Source: Planctomycetia bacterium (GTDB lineage Bacteria > Planctomycetota > Phycisphaerae > Phycisphaerales > SM1A02). From it: a stretch of 5,243 nt of DNA. The notes under the pieces are model-generated. The model was not told where the DNA came from. It ran no database searches and saw only the letters and a list, made by a program, of their open reading frames with translations. The stretch spans positions 1-5,243 of the forward strand of contig SYGQ01000160.1 of the NCBI GenBank assembly GCA_005799475.1, in the 5' to 3' direction. Within the stretch, counting starts at the first letter, position 1. The number at the start of each line of letters is the position of its first letter. Made by a program: the position numbers and the translations under genes. Of this stretch, positions 1-5,243 are shown one piece after another.

Positions 1-1
1 C

Positions 2-142
2 TCGAACAACAACATCGGGTTCCGCGTCGCCAGCACACCAACGCGCATGGACGCGCAGACCACGCCCAGATCCGTTGCGAGTGATCGCGCGGGAGAGGCG
101 ATAGGGGTCCAGGATCATTGGCAGGGTTCGGGCTTGCCCTGA
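2..142 (+). CDS. C-terminal end of a probable formylglycine-generating-enzyme (SUMF1/FGE-sulfatase) family protein, partial
   Basis: Seen: an open + strand frame enters from the left edge and runs for 46 codons to a TGA at 140-142. Its first residues read SNNNIGFRVAS, followed by a polar tail of about 36 residues (ending QGSGLP) with no membrane segment. Known: proteins with the SUMF1/FGE domain end in a conserved (N)N-[IL]-GFR-[VC]-A stretch, as in human SUMF1 with its SASNLGFRCAA. The match is short but characteristic. Such domains occur in true sulfatase-activating enzymes and in many other proteins of unknown substrate, so the function cannot be narrowed down; the catalytic cysteines would lie outside the window. 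The tail beyond GFRVAS is longer than usual. The gene precedes nuoD in the same direction but is separated from it by 115 bases that include a strong hairpin, so it is probably a separate transcription unit. Confidence 0.6.
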   Translation, partial: SNNNIGFRVASTPTRMDAQTTPRSVASDRAGEAIGVQDHWQGSGLP

Positions 143-167
143 GGCACCCCGAGTTCCGAATACGAAC

Positions 168-205
168 GGGATACCGCGGGTGGGCCGACCCACTGGCGGT
201 ATCCC
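168..205 (+). terminator. strong two-step hairpin, possible terminator of the upstream gene
   Basis: Seen: GGGATACCGC (168-177) pairs perfectly with GCGGTATCCC (196-205). Inside it, after a G/G mismatch (178/195) and a G-T pair (179/194), GTGGG (180-184) pairs with CCCAC (189-193), closing a CCGA loop. It lies 25 bases after the stop of the upstream gene and 52 bases before the nuoD start. No T run follows, so it is not a canonical intrinsic terminator. It could act as a U-less terminator, as an mRNA 3' end stabiliser, or be one copy of a dispersed palindromic repeat. The structure is certain as sequence; its role is inferred. Confidence 0.45.
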
Positions 206-232
206 CGCATTAGGCGGGCTCGCCCCGGGGCG
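204..232. repeat. GC-rich dyads downstream of the main hairpin
   Basis: Seen: CCCGC (204-208) pairs with GCGGG (214-218) around the loop ATTAG. A perfect 12-base palindrome, CGCCCCGGGGCG, follows at 221-232. The first dyad shares bases 204-205 with the right arm of the larger hairpin, so the two folds compete at their border. This could be an alternative fold, an operator, or merely a by-product of high GC content. No protein-binding site is recognised. Confidence 0.35.
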
Positions 233-245
233 CAACGCGCCTTTC

Positions 246-251
246 TATACT
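246..251 (+). promoter_or_regulatory. -10-like hexamer TATACT placed for a leaderless nuoD transcript
   Basis: Seen: TATACT differs from the sigma70-type -10 consensus TATAAT at one position and is the only AT-rich hexamer in the otherwise GC-rich upstream region. It ends six bases before the nuoD ATG at 258, so transcription would begin at or next to the A of the start codon. No Shine-Dalgarno is visible before that ATG, which fits a leaderless mRNA. Against it, no convincing TTGACA-like -35 box is found about 17 bases upstream, where the sequence is CCCCGG-like. Confidence 0.4.
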
Positions 252-257
252 CCGGCA

Positions 258-1547
258 ATGCCGTTCACCTTGCAGCCCGAGGAAGGATTCGGGCTCGATG
301 TCGACTCCACCGACTATCTCGACGACCATGTGAAGGCCCCGGACCGCTGGGTGCTCAACTTTGGCCCGCAGCACCCGGCGACTCACACCACGCTGCGACT
401 GGTTCTCGAACTCGACGGTGAGCGGATCGCCCGCGTTACCCCGCACATCGGCTACCTGCACTCGGGATTCGAGAAGCTCGGCGAACACCACGATTACAAC
501 CAGTTCGTCTGCACGATCAGCCGCATGGATTACGCGAGCCCAATCGTCAACGACATCGCGTGGCACCACGCGGTCGAAGTCTTGATGGGTGTCGACTTGA
601 CCCCGCGATGCAAGGTGGTGCGCACCATCATGGGTGAACTCGGGCGCATCCAGAACCACCTCCTCTGCGTGGGCGCGGCCGGGCTCGACTTGGGCGCCTT
701 CACCGGATTCCTCTACGGTTTCAACGAGCGAGAGCGCATCTACGACATCCTTGAGTATGTTTCCGGCCAGCGCTTCCATCCGGACTGGACGCGAGTGGGC
801 GGTGCGTGGCGCGATCTCCCCGACGACGAAGTCTTCGCGCGTATGGTGAAAGACCTGATCGATGTCCGGCTGCCGCGCGCGGTCAAGGACATCGAAACGC
901 TTCTCAACAGGAACCGGATCTTCGTGGACCGCTTGGAGGGTGTTGGCGTGCTCAGCGCCTCCGACGCCATTGCCTGGGGCGCCACCGGCCCGATTGCGCG
1001 CGCTTCTGGCGTGCGACGCGATGTCCGCAAGGACGACCCGTATCTGTGCTTCGCTCCCAACTGGGATGGCGAGGGCGCCGAGGCGCTGAAGTTCACGGTT
1101 CCCATCGCGACGACAGGCGACTGCATGGGTCGCTACCTGGTCCGCGTCGAAGAGATCAAGCAGTCCATCTCGATCATCCGCCAGCTCATCGATGCCATCC
1201 CCAAGGGGAACATCAACTCGAGCGCCAACCCGAAGTCCAGCCTTCCCGGCAAGGGAGATGTCTACGGGTCGATCGAAGGGACCATCCAGCAGTTCGAACT
1301 CATCATGCACAACCGCGGGTTCGCAACACCGGTGGCCGAGTGCTACGGCGCCATCGAAGGTCCCAACGGCGAGTTGGGCTACCACATCGTCGCCGACGGC
1401 ACCCGCTGCCCGTGGCGCGTGCGCGTGCGTCCGCCGATTTTCTATAACTACCAGCTCTTTCCCAAGCTCATCGAGGGACACCAGCTGGCCGATGCGGTCG
1501 CCGTCCTGGGATCGCTCAATGTGATCGCCGCGGAACTGGACCGCTAG
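258..1547 (+). CDS. nuoD: NADH-quinone oxidoreductase subunit D (complex I 49 kDa subunit)
   Basis: NuoD belongs to the peripheral arm of complex I and, with NuoB, forms the quinone-reduction site near the membrane. The 429-residue product aligns along its whole length with NuoD/Nqo4. It has GPQHPATH at residues 36-43 (His43 corresponds to the quinone-contacting His38 of Thermus Nqo4), HIGYLHSGFEK at 63-73, SRMDY at 88-92 (Tyr92 corresponds to quinone-binding Tyr87), ASGVRRDVRKDDPY at 249-262, GELGYHIVADG at 371-381, and the usual C-terminal Asp-Arg. The residue after the quinone His is Thr, where most homologues have Gly. The frame is open from a GTG at 180, but that start lies in the hairpin and adds 26 Gly/Pro-rich residues unlike any NuoD, so the ATG at 258 was chosen; it has no Shine-Dalgarno. 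nuoE follows after 23 bases. nuoC and nuoB are not upstream. Confidence 0.97.
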   Translation: MPFTLQPEEGFGLDVDSTDYLDDHVKAPDRWVLNFGPQHPATHTTLRLVLELDGERIARVTPHIGYLHSGFEKLGEHHDYNQFVCTISRMDYASPIVNDIAWHHAVEVLMGVDLTPRCKVVRTIMGELGRIQNHLLCVGAAGLDLGAFTGFLYGFNERERIYDILEYVSGQRFHPDWTRVGGAWRDLPDDEVFARMVKDLIDVRLPRAVKDIETLLNRNRIFVDRLEGVGVLSASDAIAWGATGPIARASGVRRDVRKDDPYLCFAPNWDGEGAEALKFTVPIATTGDCMGRYLVRVEEIKQSISIIRQLIDAIPKGNINSSANPKSSLPGKGDVYGSIEGTIQQFELIMHNRGFATPVAECYGAIEGPNGELGYHIVADGTRCPWRVRVRPPIFYNYQLFPKLIEGHQLADAVAVLGSLNVIAAELDR

Positions 1548-1560
1548 ACGAGCCAACCTC

Positions 1561-1565
1561 GAGGA
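1561..1565 (+). promoter_or_regulatory. Shine-Dalgarno of nuoE
   Basis: GAGGA lies five bases before the nuoE ATG at 1571. It is the clearest ribosome binding site of the window and fixes the nuoE start. The downstream genes instead start inside the end of the gene before them. Confidence 0.65.
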
Positions 1566-1570
1566 ACACG

Positions 1571-2116
1571 ATGTCCTGGAAGACGAAGCCATCGGGCACC
1601 ATGAAGGTGCCCACCCGAACCGAGCCCTACTGCACGAGCGCGATGCTCGCGAAGTGGGAGGCGGAGGTCATCCCTCGGTATGCGACCCGCCACGGCGCGC
1701 TCATGCCCATCCTCCACGATGTGCAACATGCGTACAGGCATGTCCCGTATCAGGCGATGGTCGAGATCGCGAGGTTTCTGAAGATCGCGCCCTCGGCGGT
1801 GTTGGACACGGTGTCGTTCTACGAGGAGTACACCACCGAGCCCGTCGGCAAGTGTGTGATCGGCGTCTGCCAGACCTTCGCGTGCGAGTGCTGCGGGCAC
1901 AAGGCCATCCTCGACCGGGTGCGCGAACGCCTGGGGATCGAGCCGCATGAAACGACCGCCGACGGGAAGTTCACGCTGTTGGCGATGGAATGCCTCGGGT
2001 CGTGCGACACGGCACCGGTGGCGCTCTTCAATGATGTTCTGCACGAGAATCTGACGCCAGAGCGCGTCGACCAACTGATCGATGCGGCCGCGAAGGAAAC
2101 GAAGGCCCATGGCTGA
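1571..2116 (+). CDS. nuoE: NADH-quinone oxidoreductase subunit E (complex I 24 kDa, 2Fe-2S subunit)
   Basis: NuoE is a thioredoxin-fold iron-sulfur protein of the NADH-dehydrogenase tip of complex I. It carries the 2Fe-2S cluster N1a and sits against NuoF. The 181-residue product has the four expected ligands: Cys100 and Cys105 in VCQTFAC (Cx4C), and Cys141 and Cys145 in MECLGSCDTAPV (Cx3C). The N-terminal helical part (MPILHDVQHAYRHVP, about residues 45-59) and the SFYEEYTTEPVGK segment (82-94) also match the family. Extra cysteines at 95, 107 and 108 lie near the first ligand pair and are not expected to bind the cluster. The length is normal for bacterial NuoE. The start has a good GAGGA site. 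The last eight bases (ATGGCTGA) are shared with the following small gene, which suggests translational coupling. Confidence 0.96.
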   Translation: MSWKTKPSGTMKVPTRTEPYCTSAMLAKWEAEVIPRYATRHGALMPILHDVQHAYRHVPYQAMVEIARFLKIAPSAVLDTVSFYEEYTTEPVGKCVIGVCQTFACECCGHKAILDRVRERLGIEPHETTADGKFTLLAMECLGSCDTAPVALFNDVLHENLTPERVDQLIDAAAKETKAHG

Positions 2117-2312
2117 CGCGGCGTCCAACAATCCGAGCCTCGCGCGCTGCTGCGGCCAGTTTGTCGGCGAAGTCATCGCCGCGTGCCGCGCCGATGTTGT
2201 CCCGCCGGCACCCGTGCGCACCGTGAGCGCCCGCATGCAGGAAGAGACGCGCGACGGCGTCACCTACCGGCGCATCGAGGTCGACCAAATCGTTGGACCC
2301 ACTCCACCATGA
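2109..2312 (+). CDS. small 67-residue protein of unknown function encoded between nuoE and nuoF
   Basis: Not recognised as a known family. Seen: its ATG overlaps the nuoE stop (ATGGCTGA, 2109-2116), and its TGA (2310-2312) overlaps the nuoF ATG (2309-2312, ATGA). This gene therefore exactly fills a gap that would otherwise leave 192 bases inside a compact operon. The product begins MADAASNNPSLARCCGQF, has cysteines at 14, 15 and 26, a Pro/Ala-rich linker around 32-36, and an acidic/basic C-terminal part (RDGVTYRRIEVDQIVGP). No signal peptide or membrane segment is seen. AAGG-type sequences before the ATG (2093-2097, 2102-2105) could serve as a ribosome site. An in-frame ATG at 2082 would add nine mostly Arg/Pro residues inside nuoE and is unlikely. 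Position suggests a role linked to complex I, such as assembly or an accessory subunit; this is inference only. Confidence 0.7.
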   Translation: MADAASNNPSLARCCGQFVGEVIAACRADVVPPAPVRTVSARMQEETRDGVTYRRIEVDQIVGPTPP

Positions 2313-3655
2313 ACTTCCTCGAGCCAGCACTCACCGCGCGCATTCCGTGTTTTCCCCACGGCGACACCAAGTCGCGGCATGTCGTCTCGTACGACGAGTA
2401 TGTGAAGACCGGCGGCTACAAGGCGCTCGCCAAGGTCTTGGAGATGGAGCCCGCGCAAGTGGTCGCGCTTGTGAAGGACGCCGTGCTGCGAGGTCGTGGC
2501 GGGGCGGGGTTCCCAGCCGGACTCAAGTGGTCATTCTTGCCGCCGGTCGATGGCAAGGGTTCGCGCTATCTGTGCATCAACTGCGACGAGGCCGAGCCTG
2601 GCACATTCAAGGATCGCCTCCTTGTCGACTTCGATCCGCATCTTGTGCTCGAGGGGATCGCGATCGCCTGCTATGCCTGTCAGTTGGATGTCGCGTACTT
2701 CTTCATTCGCGGCGAGTACCACCATCAGGCTCGCGTGATGCAGCGCGCCATCGAGGAGGCATACGCCGCGGGGATCTTCGGCAAGGGCGGGATGATGAAG
2801 GGCAAGGTGAAGTTTGCGGCCGAGTGTCACCTGCACCGCGGAGCCGGCGCCTACATCTGTGGCGAGGAGACTGGCCTTCTTGAAGCCATCGAAGGCAAGC
2901 GCGGATGGCCGCGCGTCAAGCCGCCGTTCCCTGCCGTGAAGGGTCTCTTCGGTCGGCCGACGATTGTCAACAATGTCGAGACGCTTGCTGCCGTTGTGCC
3001 CATCATCGATCGCGGCGTGTCGTGGTGGAAGTCAGTGGGTGTCGAGAGCGCATTCGGCGGCATGCCGTCGTGGGGCCCCAAACTGATGGGCGTTTCCGGA
3101 CATGTGAACCGCCCCGGGGTCTTTGAGGCGCCGCTTGGGATCACGCTCCGAAGCCTGGTCGACGACTACTGCGGCGGCATGCGCGGCGGCAAGCGATTCA
3201 AGGGGGCGATTGCCGGTGGCGTGTCGATGGGTGTCTTGGGCACCGAGCAGTTCGATGCGCGCATGGACTTCGATGTCGGCCGCGCGTGCGATGTGCTCGG
3301 GCTTGGCACCGCGTGTCCGACGATCTTCGACGAGGACACCGACATGGTGGCCGTCGCCCGCAACTGCGCGCGGTTCTTCATGAACGAGAGTTGCGGGCAG
3401 TGCACGCCATGCCGCGAAGGTTCGGGCTGGGTCTACAAGCTCTTGACGCGCATTGAGCAGCGTGATGCCACGACCGGCGATCTCGATCTTCTTGTCGAAG
3501 TTGCTGGATCGATGGGGCTTTCCGAGGGCACGACGATTTGCGGATTGGCCGACGGCACGAACTGGGCGGTTCGCACGATTGTGTCGAAGTTCCGAGGCGA
3601 GTTCGAGGCGCGCGTGAAGCCGCGCTTCGTCCCCGTGCATGTGTCCGCGCGATGA
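2309..3655 (+). CDS. nuoF: NADH-quinone oxidoreductase subunit F (complex I 51 kDa, FMN and 4Fe-4S subunit)
   Basis: NuoF oxidises NADH. It binds NADH and FMN and passes electrons through 4Fe-4S cluster N3. The 448-residue product is of normal length (E. coli 445). It shows the Gly-rich FMN loop GRGGAGFPAGLKW at residues 62-74, NCDEAEPGTFKDR at 91-103, and the nucleotide-site segment GAGAYICGEETGLLEAIEGK at 178-197. An SLBB-type domain follows around 258-285 (MGVSGHVNRPGVF). The N3 ligands are Cys362, Cys365 and Cys368 in SCGQCTPCREG, and Cys411 in TICGLADG. The frame is open further upstream (to 2183), but those 42 residues are Arg/His-rich and overlap the small gene, so the ATG at 2309 in the ATGA overlap was chosen. 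No strong Shine-Dalgarno is present; coupling to the preceding gene is likely. The next gene is ybeY, not nuoG. Confidence 0.97.
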   Translation: MNFLEPALTARIPCFPHGDTKSRHVVSYDEYVKTGGYKALAKVLEMEPAQVVALVKDAVLRGRGGAGFPAGLKWSFLPPVDGKGSRYLCINCDEAEPGTFKDRLLVDFDPHLVLEGIAIACYACQLDVAYFFIRGEYHHQARVMQRAIEEAYAAGIFGKGGMMKGKVKFAAECHLHRGAGAYICGEETGLLEAIEGKRGWPRVKPPFPAVKGLFGRPTIVNNVETLAAVVPIIDRGVSWWKSVGVESAFGGMPSWGPKLMGVSGHVNRPGVFEAPLGITLRSLVDDYCGGMRGGKRFKGAIAGGVSMGVLGTEQFDARMDFDVGRACDVLGLGTACPTIFDEDTDMVAVARNCARFFMNESCGQCTPCREGSGWVYKLLTRIEQRDATTGDLDLLVEVAGSMGLSEGTTICGLADGTNWAVRTIVSKFRGEFEARVKPRFVPVHVSAR

Positions 3656-4128
3656 GCCGACCCGAGCGGGCCATCGAGGTGGTCGGCGCCGTGGGTCCGG
3701 CCCCGCGCGATCTTGAGAAGTCGATCGAAGCCGTGGCCGCGCACCTGAGGATGCCCGAGGGCGCGCCCGTCGCGCTTGCACGCGCCTCGTTTCGGATCGT
3801 CGGCGACGAGGAGATGGCCGCGCTGCATGTGCGGCACTCGGGCGTCGAGGGGACCACAGATGTGCTGACCTTTGTCGATGCTGCGGCGCCGTCGCCCGTC
3901 GAAACCGACATTGCGATCTGTCGCGATGTCGCGGCACGGGAATCCACCGCGCGAGGCACGAGTGTGGAGTCCGAACTCCTTCTCTACGCGGTGCATGGGC
4001 TCCTCCACGCGGCCGGGTTCGACGACGCCACCGATGACGATGCGCGGCGCATGCATGAAGAGGAGGACCGGATCCTCGGGGCAATCGGTGTGGGCGCGGT
4101 CTACGCTGTGCGCCGACGCGACCTATGA
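3652..4128 (+). CDS. ybeY: YbeY-type metal-dependent endoribonuclease (16S rRNA maturation)
   Basis: YbeY is a cytoplasmic single-strand endoribonuclease needed for 16S rRNA 3' end maturation and ribosome quality control. The 158-residue product has the family pattern: an MAALHVRHSGVEGTTDVLTF segment (about 55-74, corresponding to the conserved LN..yR...TDVLSF), ETDIAIC (84-90, the GDI-like strand), and the metal motif HGLLHAAGFDD (115-125) followed by RRMHEEEDRIL. His115 and His119 match the first two zinc ligands. The third ligand, normally His in HGxLHxxGYDH, is Asp125 here, and the usual Leu after the second His is Ala. Similar GYDD forms occur in other YbeY proteins as far as I recall, so activity is not excluded. 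The ATG at 3652 overlaps the nuoF stop (ATGA). The following corC-like gene matches the classical ybeY-ybeX pairing. Confidence 0.9.
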   Translation: MSRPERAIEVVGAVGPAPRDLEKSIEAVAAHLRMPEGAPVALARASFRIVGDEEMAALHVRHSGVEGTTDVLTFVDAAAPSPVETDIAICRDVAARESTARGTSVESELLLYAVHGLLHAAGFDDATDDDARRMHEEEDRILGAIGVGAVYAVRRRDL

Positions 4129-5243
4129 CTCCTGCGCTCCTGGCGACACTGGCGGTTCTGCTTGCGGTGACGACGATGCTCTCGGCGCTGAGCATGTCGC
4201 TGCGTCAGGCGAGCCTGTTCGCCATCGAACAGTTTCTTCGCCCCAAAGGCGACACCGTAAGCGGTCCCTGGCTCGACGCGCGGCGCGACTCACTCGACCA
4301 TGCGGTGGCCTTCGTTCGAACATTCGGCCGACTCGCCTGCGTGATGACGGTCCTCTTGCTGCTGCACGACGAGCGCGAGGGCCCGGCGCCGCTGGGTTGG
4401 GACACGATCGTGATCGCGATCTTGATTTCCGGAACCGCGATCTGGCTGACGACAAGCGTCATCGCCGCGGCCGTGGCGCGCCACCGAGCCGCGCGGCTCG
4501 TCGCGTGCACGCTGCCGCTTCTCAAGGTGTTCTTTGTGCTGACGCGGCCTCTCCTTTTCATCGGCGAAGGGATCGACGCCGCCGCGCGGCGGGTCATGGG
4601 GGCGCTGCCGACCCCGGAAGAATCGGAGCAGGAACTTCTTCACTCGATCGAGGACAGCGCGCGAGCGGGGGGGCTCGACCGCCACGCCGCGCAGCTCCTG
4701 CGCAATGCGGTGGAGTTCCGCGACACGGTGGTCTCCGAGGTGATGACGCCGCGCACCCAAGTCGAGGGGCTCGAGTACACCGACGATCTCGCCGCGGTGC
4801 GCACCGTGATCGAACGAGTCGGACACTCGAGAATCCCCGTCTACCGCGGAAGCCTCGATGACACGGTGGGGATCCTCTATGTGAAGGACCTCGTCAAGTA
4901 CCTCGGTGCATCGGCGGGAGGATTCGAACTTGCACCCATTCTCCGTATGCCGTTGCGCATTCCTGAGAACAAATCCGTAAGCGACCTCTTGCGCGACTTT
5001 CAGCACAGCGAGGTGCATCTGGCGCTCGTGGTCGACGAGTTCGGTGGCACCGCGGGGCTCGTCACGATCGAAGATGTCCTCGAGGAGATCGTCGGGGAGA
5101 TTTACGACGAGCATGAGCCGTCGTCGGACGAAGTGCCCAGCATCGTCGCCGGTGCAGACGGTTCTTGGACCGTCGACGGTGGCGTGCCGTTGTCGGAACT
5201 CGCTGACGCGACGGGGCTCGAACTCCCGACGGATGGCGACTTC
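4125..5243 (+). CDS. CorC/HlyC (YbeX/TlyC-like) CBS-domain membrane protein, 3' end cut by the window
   Basis: Seen: 373 codons are open from an ATG overlapping the ybeY stop (ATGA) to the right edge, with no stop. Hydrophobic segments lie near residues 4-24, 68-80, 93-117 and 125-147, consistent with a DUF21/CNNM-type membrane domain. A cytoplasmic part follows: an acidic linker (EESEQELLHSIED, 165-177), then a CBS pair with VMTPR (206-210), GHSRIPVYRGSLDDTVGIL (233-251) and VVDEFGGTAGLVTIEDVLEE (302-321). From about 338 begins the transporter-associated CorC/HlyC domain, cut at GDF. Known: family members are implicated in Mg/Co efflux or tolerance, and E. coli ybeX (corC) lies next to ybeY. 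The first membrane segment lacks the usual SaaEtAl-like glutamate motif (here MLSALSMSLRQAS), so the membrane domain is divergent and transport activity is uncertain. Haemolysin activity should not be assumed from the family name. Confidence 0.88.
   Translation, partial: MTPALLATLAVLLAVTTMLSALSMSLRQASLFAIEQFLRPKGDTVSGPWLDARRDSLDHAVAFVRTFGRLACVMTVLLLLHDEREGPAPLGWDTIVIAILISGTAIWLTTSVIAAAVARHRAARLVACTLPLLKVFFVLTRPLLFIGEGIDAAARRVMGALPTPEESEQELLHSIEDSARAGGLDRHAAQLLRNAVEFRDTVVSEVMTPRTQVEGLEYTDDLAAVRTVIERVGHSRIPVYRGSLDDTVGILYVKDLVKYLGASAGGFELAPILRMPLRIPENKSVSDLLRDFQHSEVHLALVVDEFGGTAGLVTIEDVLEEIVGEIYDEHEPSSDEVPSIVAGADGSWTVDGGVPLSELADATGLELPTDGDF

Noticed and set aside
1..48. Minus-strand start (ATG read from 48 to 1, MRVGVLATRNPMLLFE)
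   Set aside because: It reads plausibly, but the + strand frame over the same bases gives the characteristic SNNNIGFRVAS end of a SUMF1 domain and a stop before the intergenic region. No ribosome site was seen for the minus-strand start.
128..152. Second hairpin around the stop of the upstream gene (TCGGG with CCCGA, inner GCC with GGC)
   Set aside because: The stems are short (5 and 3 bp), the internal bulges are unequal and no T run follows, so it is not distinguishable from chance in GC-rich sequence.
180..257. Longer nuoD starting at a GTG at 180 (26 extra residues)
   Set aside because: The GTG lies in the inner stem of the hairpin. The added residues are Gly/Pro-rich with no NuoD counterpart, and a -10-like box lies between the two starts.
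210..1592. Minus-strand open frame of 460 codons opposite nuoD
   Set aside because: It is antisense to a full-length, motif-complete NuoD and has no recognisable motifs. Long antisense frames are expected in high-GC coding DNA.
2183..2308. 42-residue N-terminal extension of NuoF
   Set aside because: The extension is Arg/His/Pro-rich, out of frame with the small gene it overlaps, and not found in NuoF proteins. The ATGA overlap at 2309 gives a normal-length protein.
3032..4195. Minus-strand open frame of 387 codons opposite nuoF and ybeY
   Set aside because: It is extremely Arg-rich and low in complexity, spans two well-supported + strand genes, and shows no domain signature.
3872..4861. + strand open frame of 329 codons across ybeY and the corC-like gene
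   Set aside because: It is an out-of-frame Arg-rich shadow. The true frames carry the YbeY metal motif and the CBS motifs over the same bases.
4290..5114. Minus-strand open frame of 274 codons opposite the corC-like gene
   Set aside because: The + strand frame has clear VMTPR and VVDEFGG signatures, while the antisense product is rich in His, Arg and Asp with no motif.

Overview
The window is high-GC bacterial DNA with very little non-coding sequence. All complete genes lie on the + strand. It carries the middle part of a respiratory complex I (NADH:quinone oxidoreductase) locus, nuoD, nuoE and nuoF, followed by the rRNA-processing gene ybeY and a CorC/HlyC-type CBS-domain membrane protein that runs off the right edge. 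The left edge holds the last 46 codons of another + strand gene, whose final residues look like the C-terminus of a formylglycine-generating-enzyme (SUMF1-type) domain. The gene mix, the HPATHT variant in NuoD and the GFDD variant in YbeY would fit a planctomycete-like bacterium (perhaps Phycisphaerae). That is a guess from memory of such proteins, not a demonstrated assignment.

Layout: (1) bases 2-142, end of the SUMF1-like gene; (2) bases 143-257, the only real intergenic region, with a very strong two-step hairpin (168-205), further GC-rich dyads, and a TATACT -10-like hexamer ending six bases before the nuoD ATG; (3) bases 258-4128 and onward, one tightly packed cistron series. nuoD is followed 23 bases later by nuoE with a good Shine-Dalgarno. 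nuoE overlaps by 8 bases an unrecognised 67-codon gene, which overlaps nuoF by ATGA. nuoF overlaps ybeY by ATGA, and ybeY overlaps the corC-like gene by ATGA. No terminator is visible after 258, so the series reads as a single, translationally coupled operon.

How the genes fit together: NuoE (2Fe-2S N1a) and NuoF (FMN, NADH site, 4Fe-4S N3) form the NADH-oxidising tip of complex I. NuoD is part of the quinone-reducing module. The usual companions nuoA/B/C before nuoD and nuoG after nuoF are absent from these positions, so the complex I genes of this organism must be split or rearranged. ybeY next to a corC/ybeX-like gene is a classical pairing in bacteria; here it appears to have been appended to the nuo operon.

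The points most worth following up are the small gene between nuoE and nuoF, the predicted leaderless nuoD transcript behind a strong hairpin, the split nuo arrangement, and the Asp in place of the third metal-binding His in YbeY.
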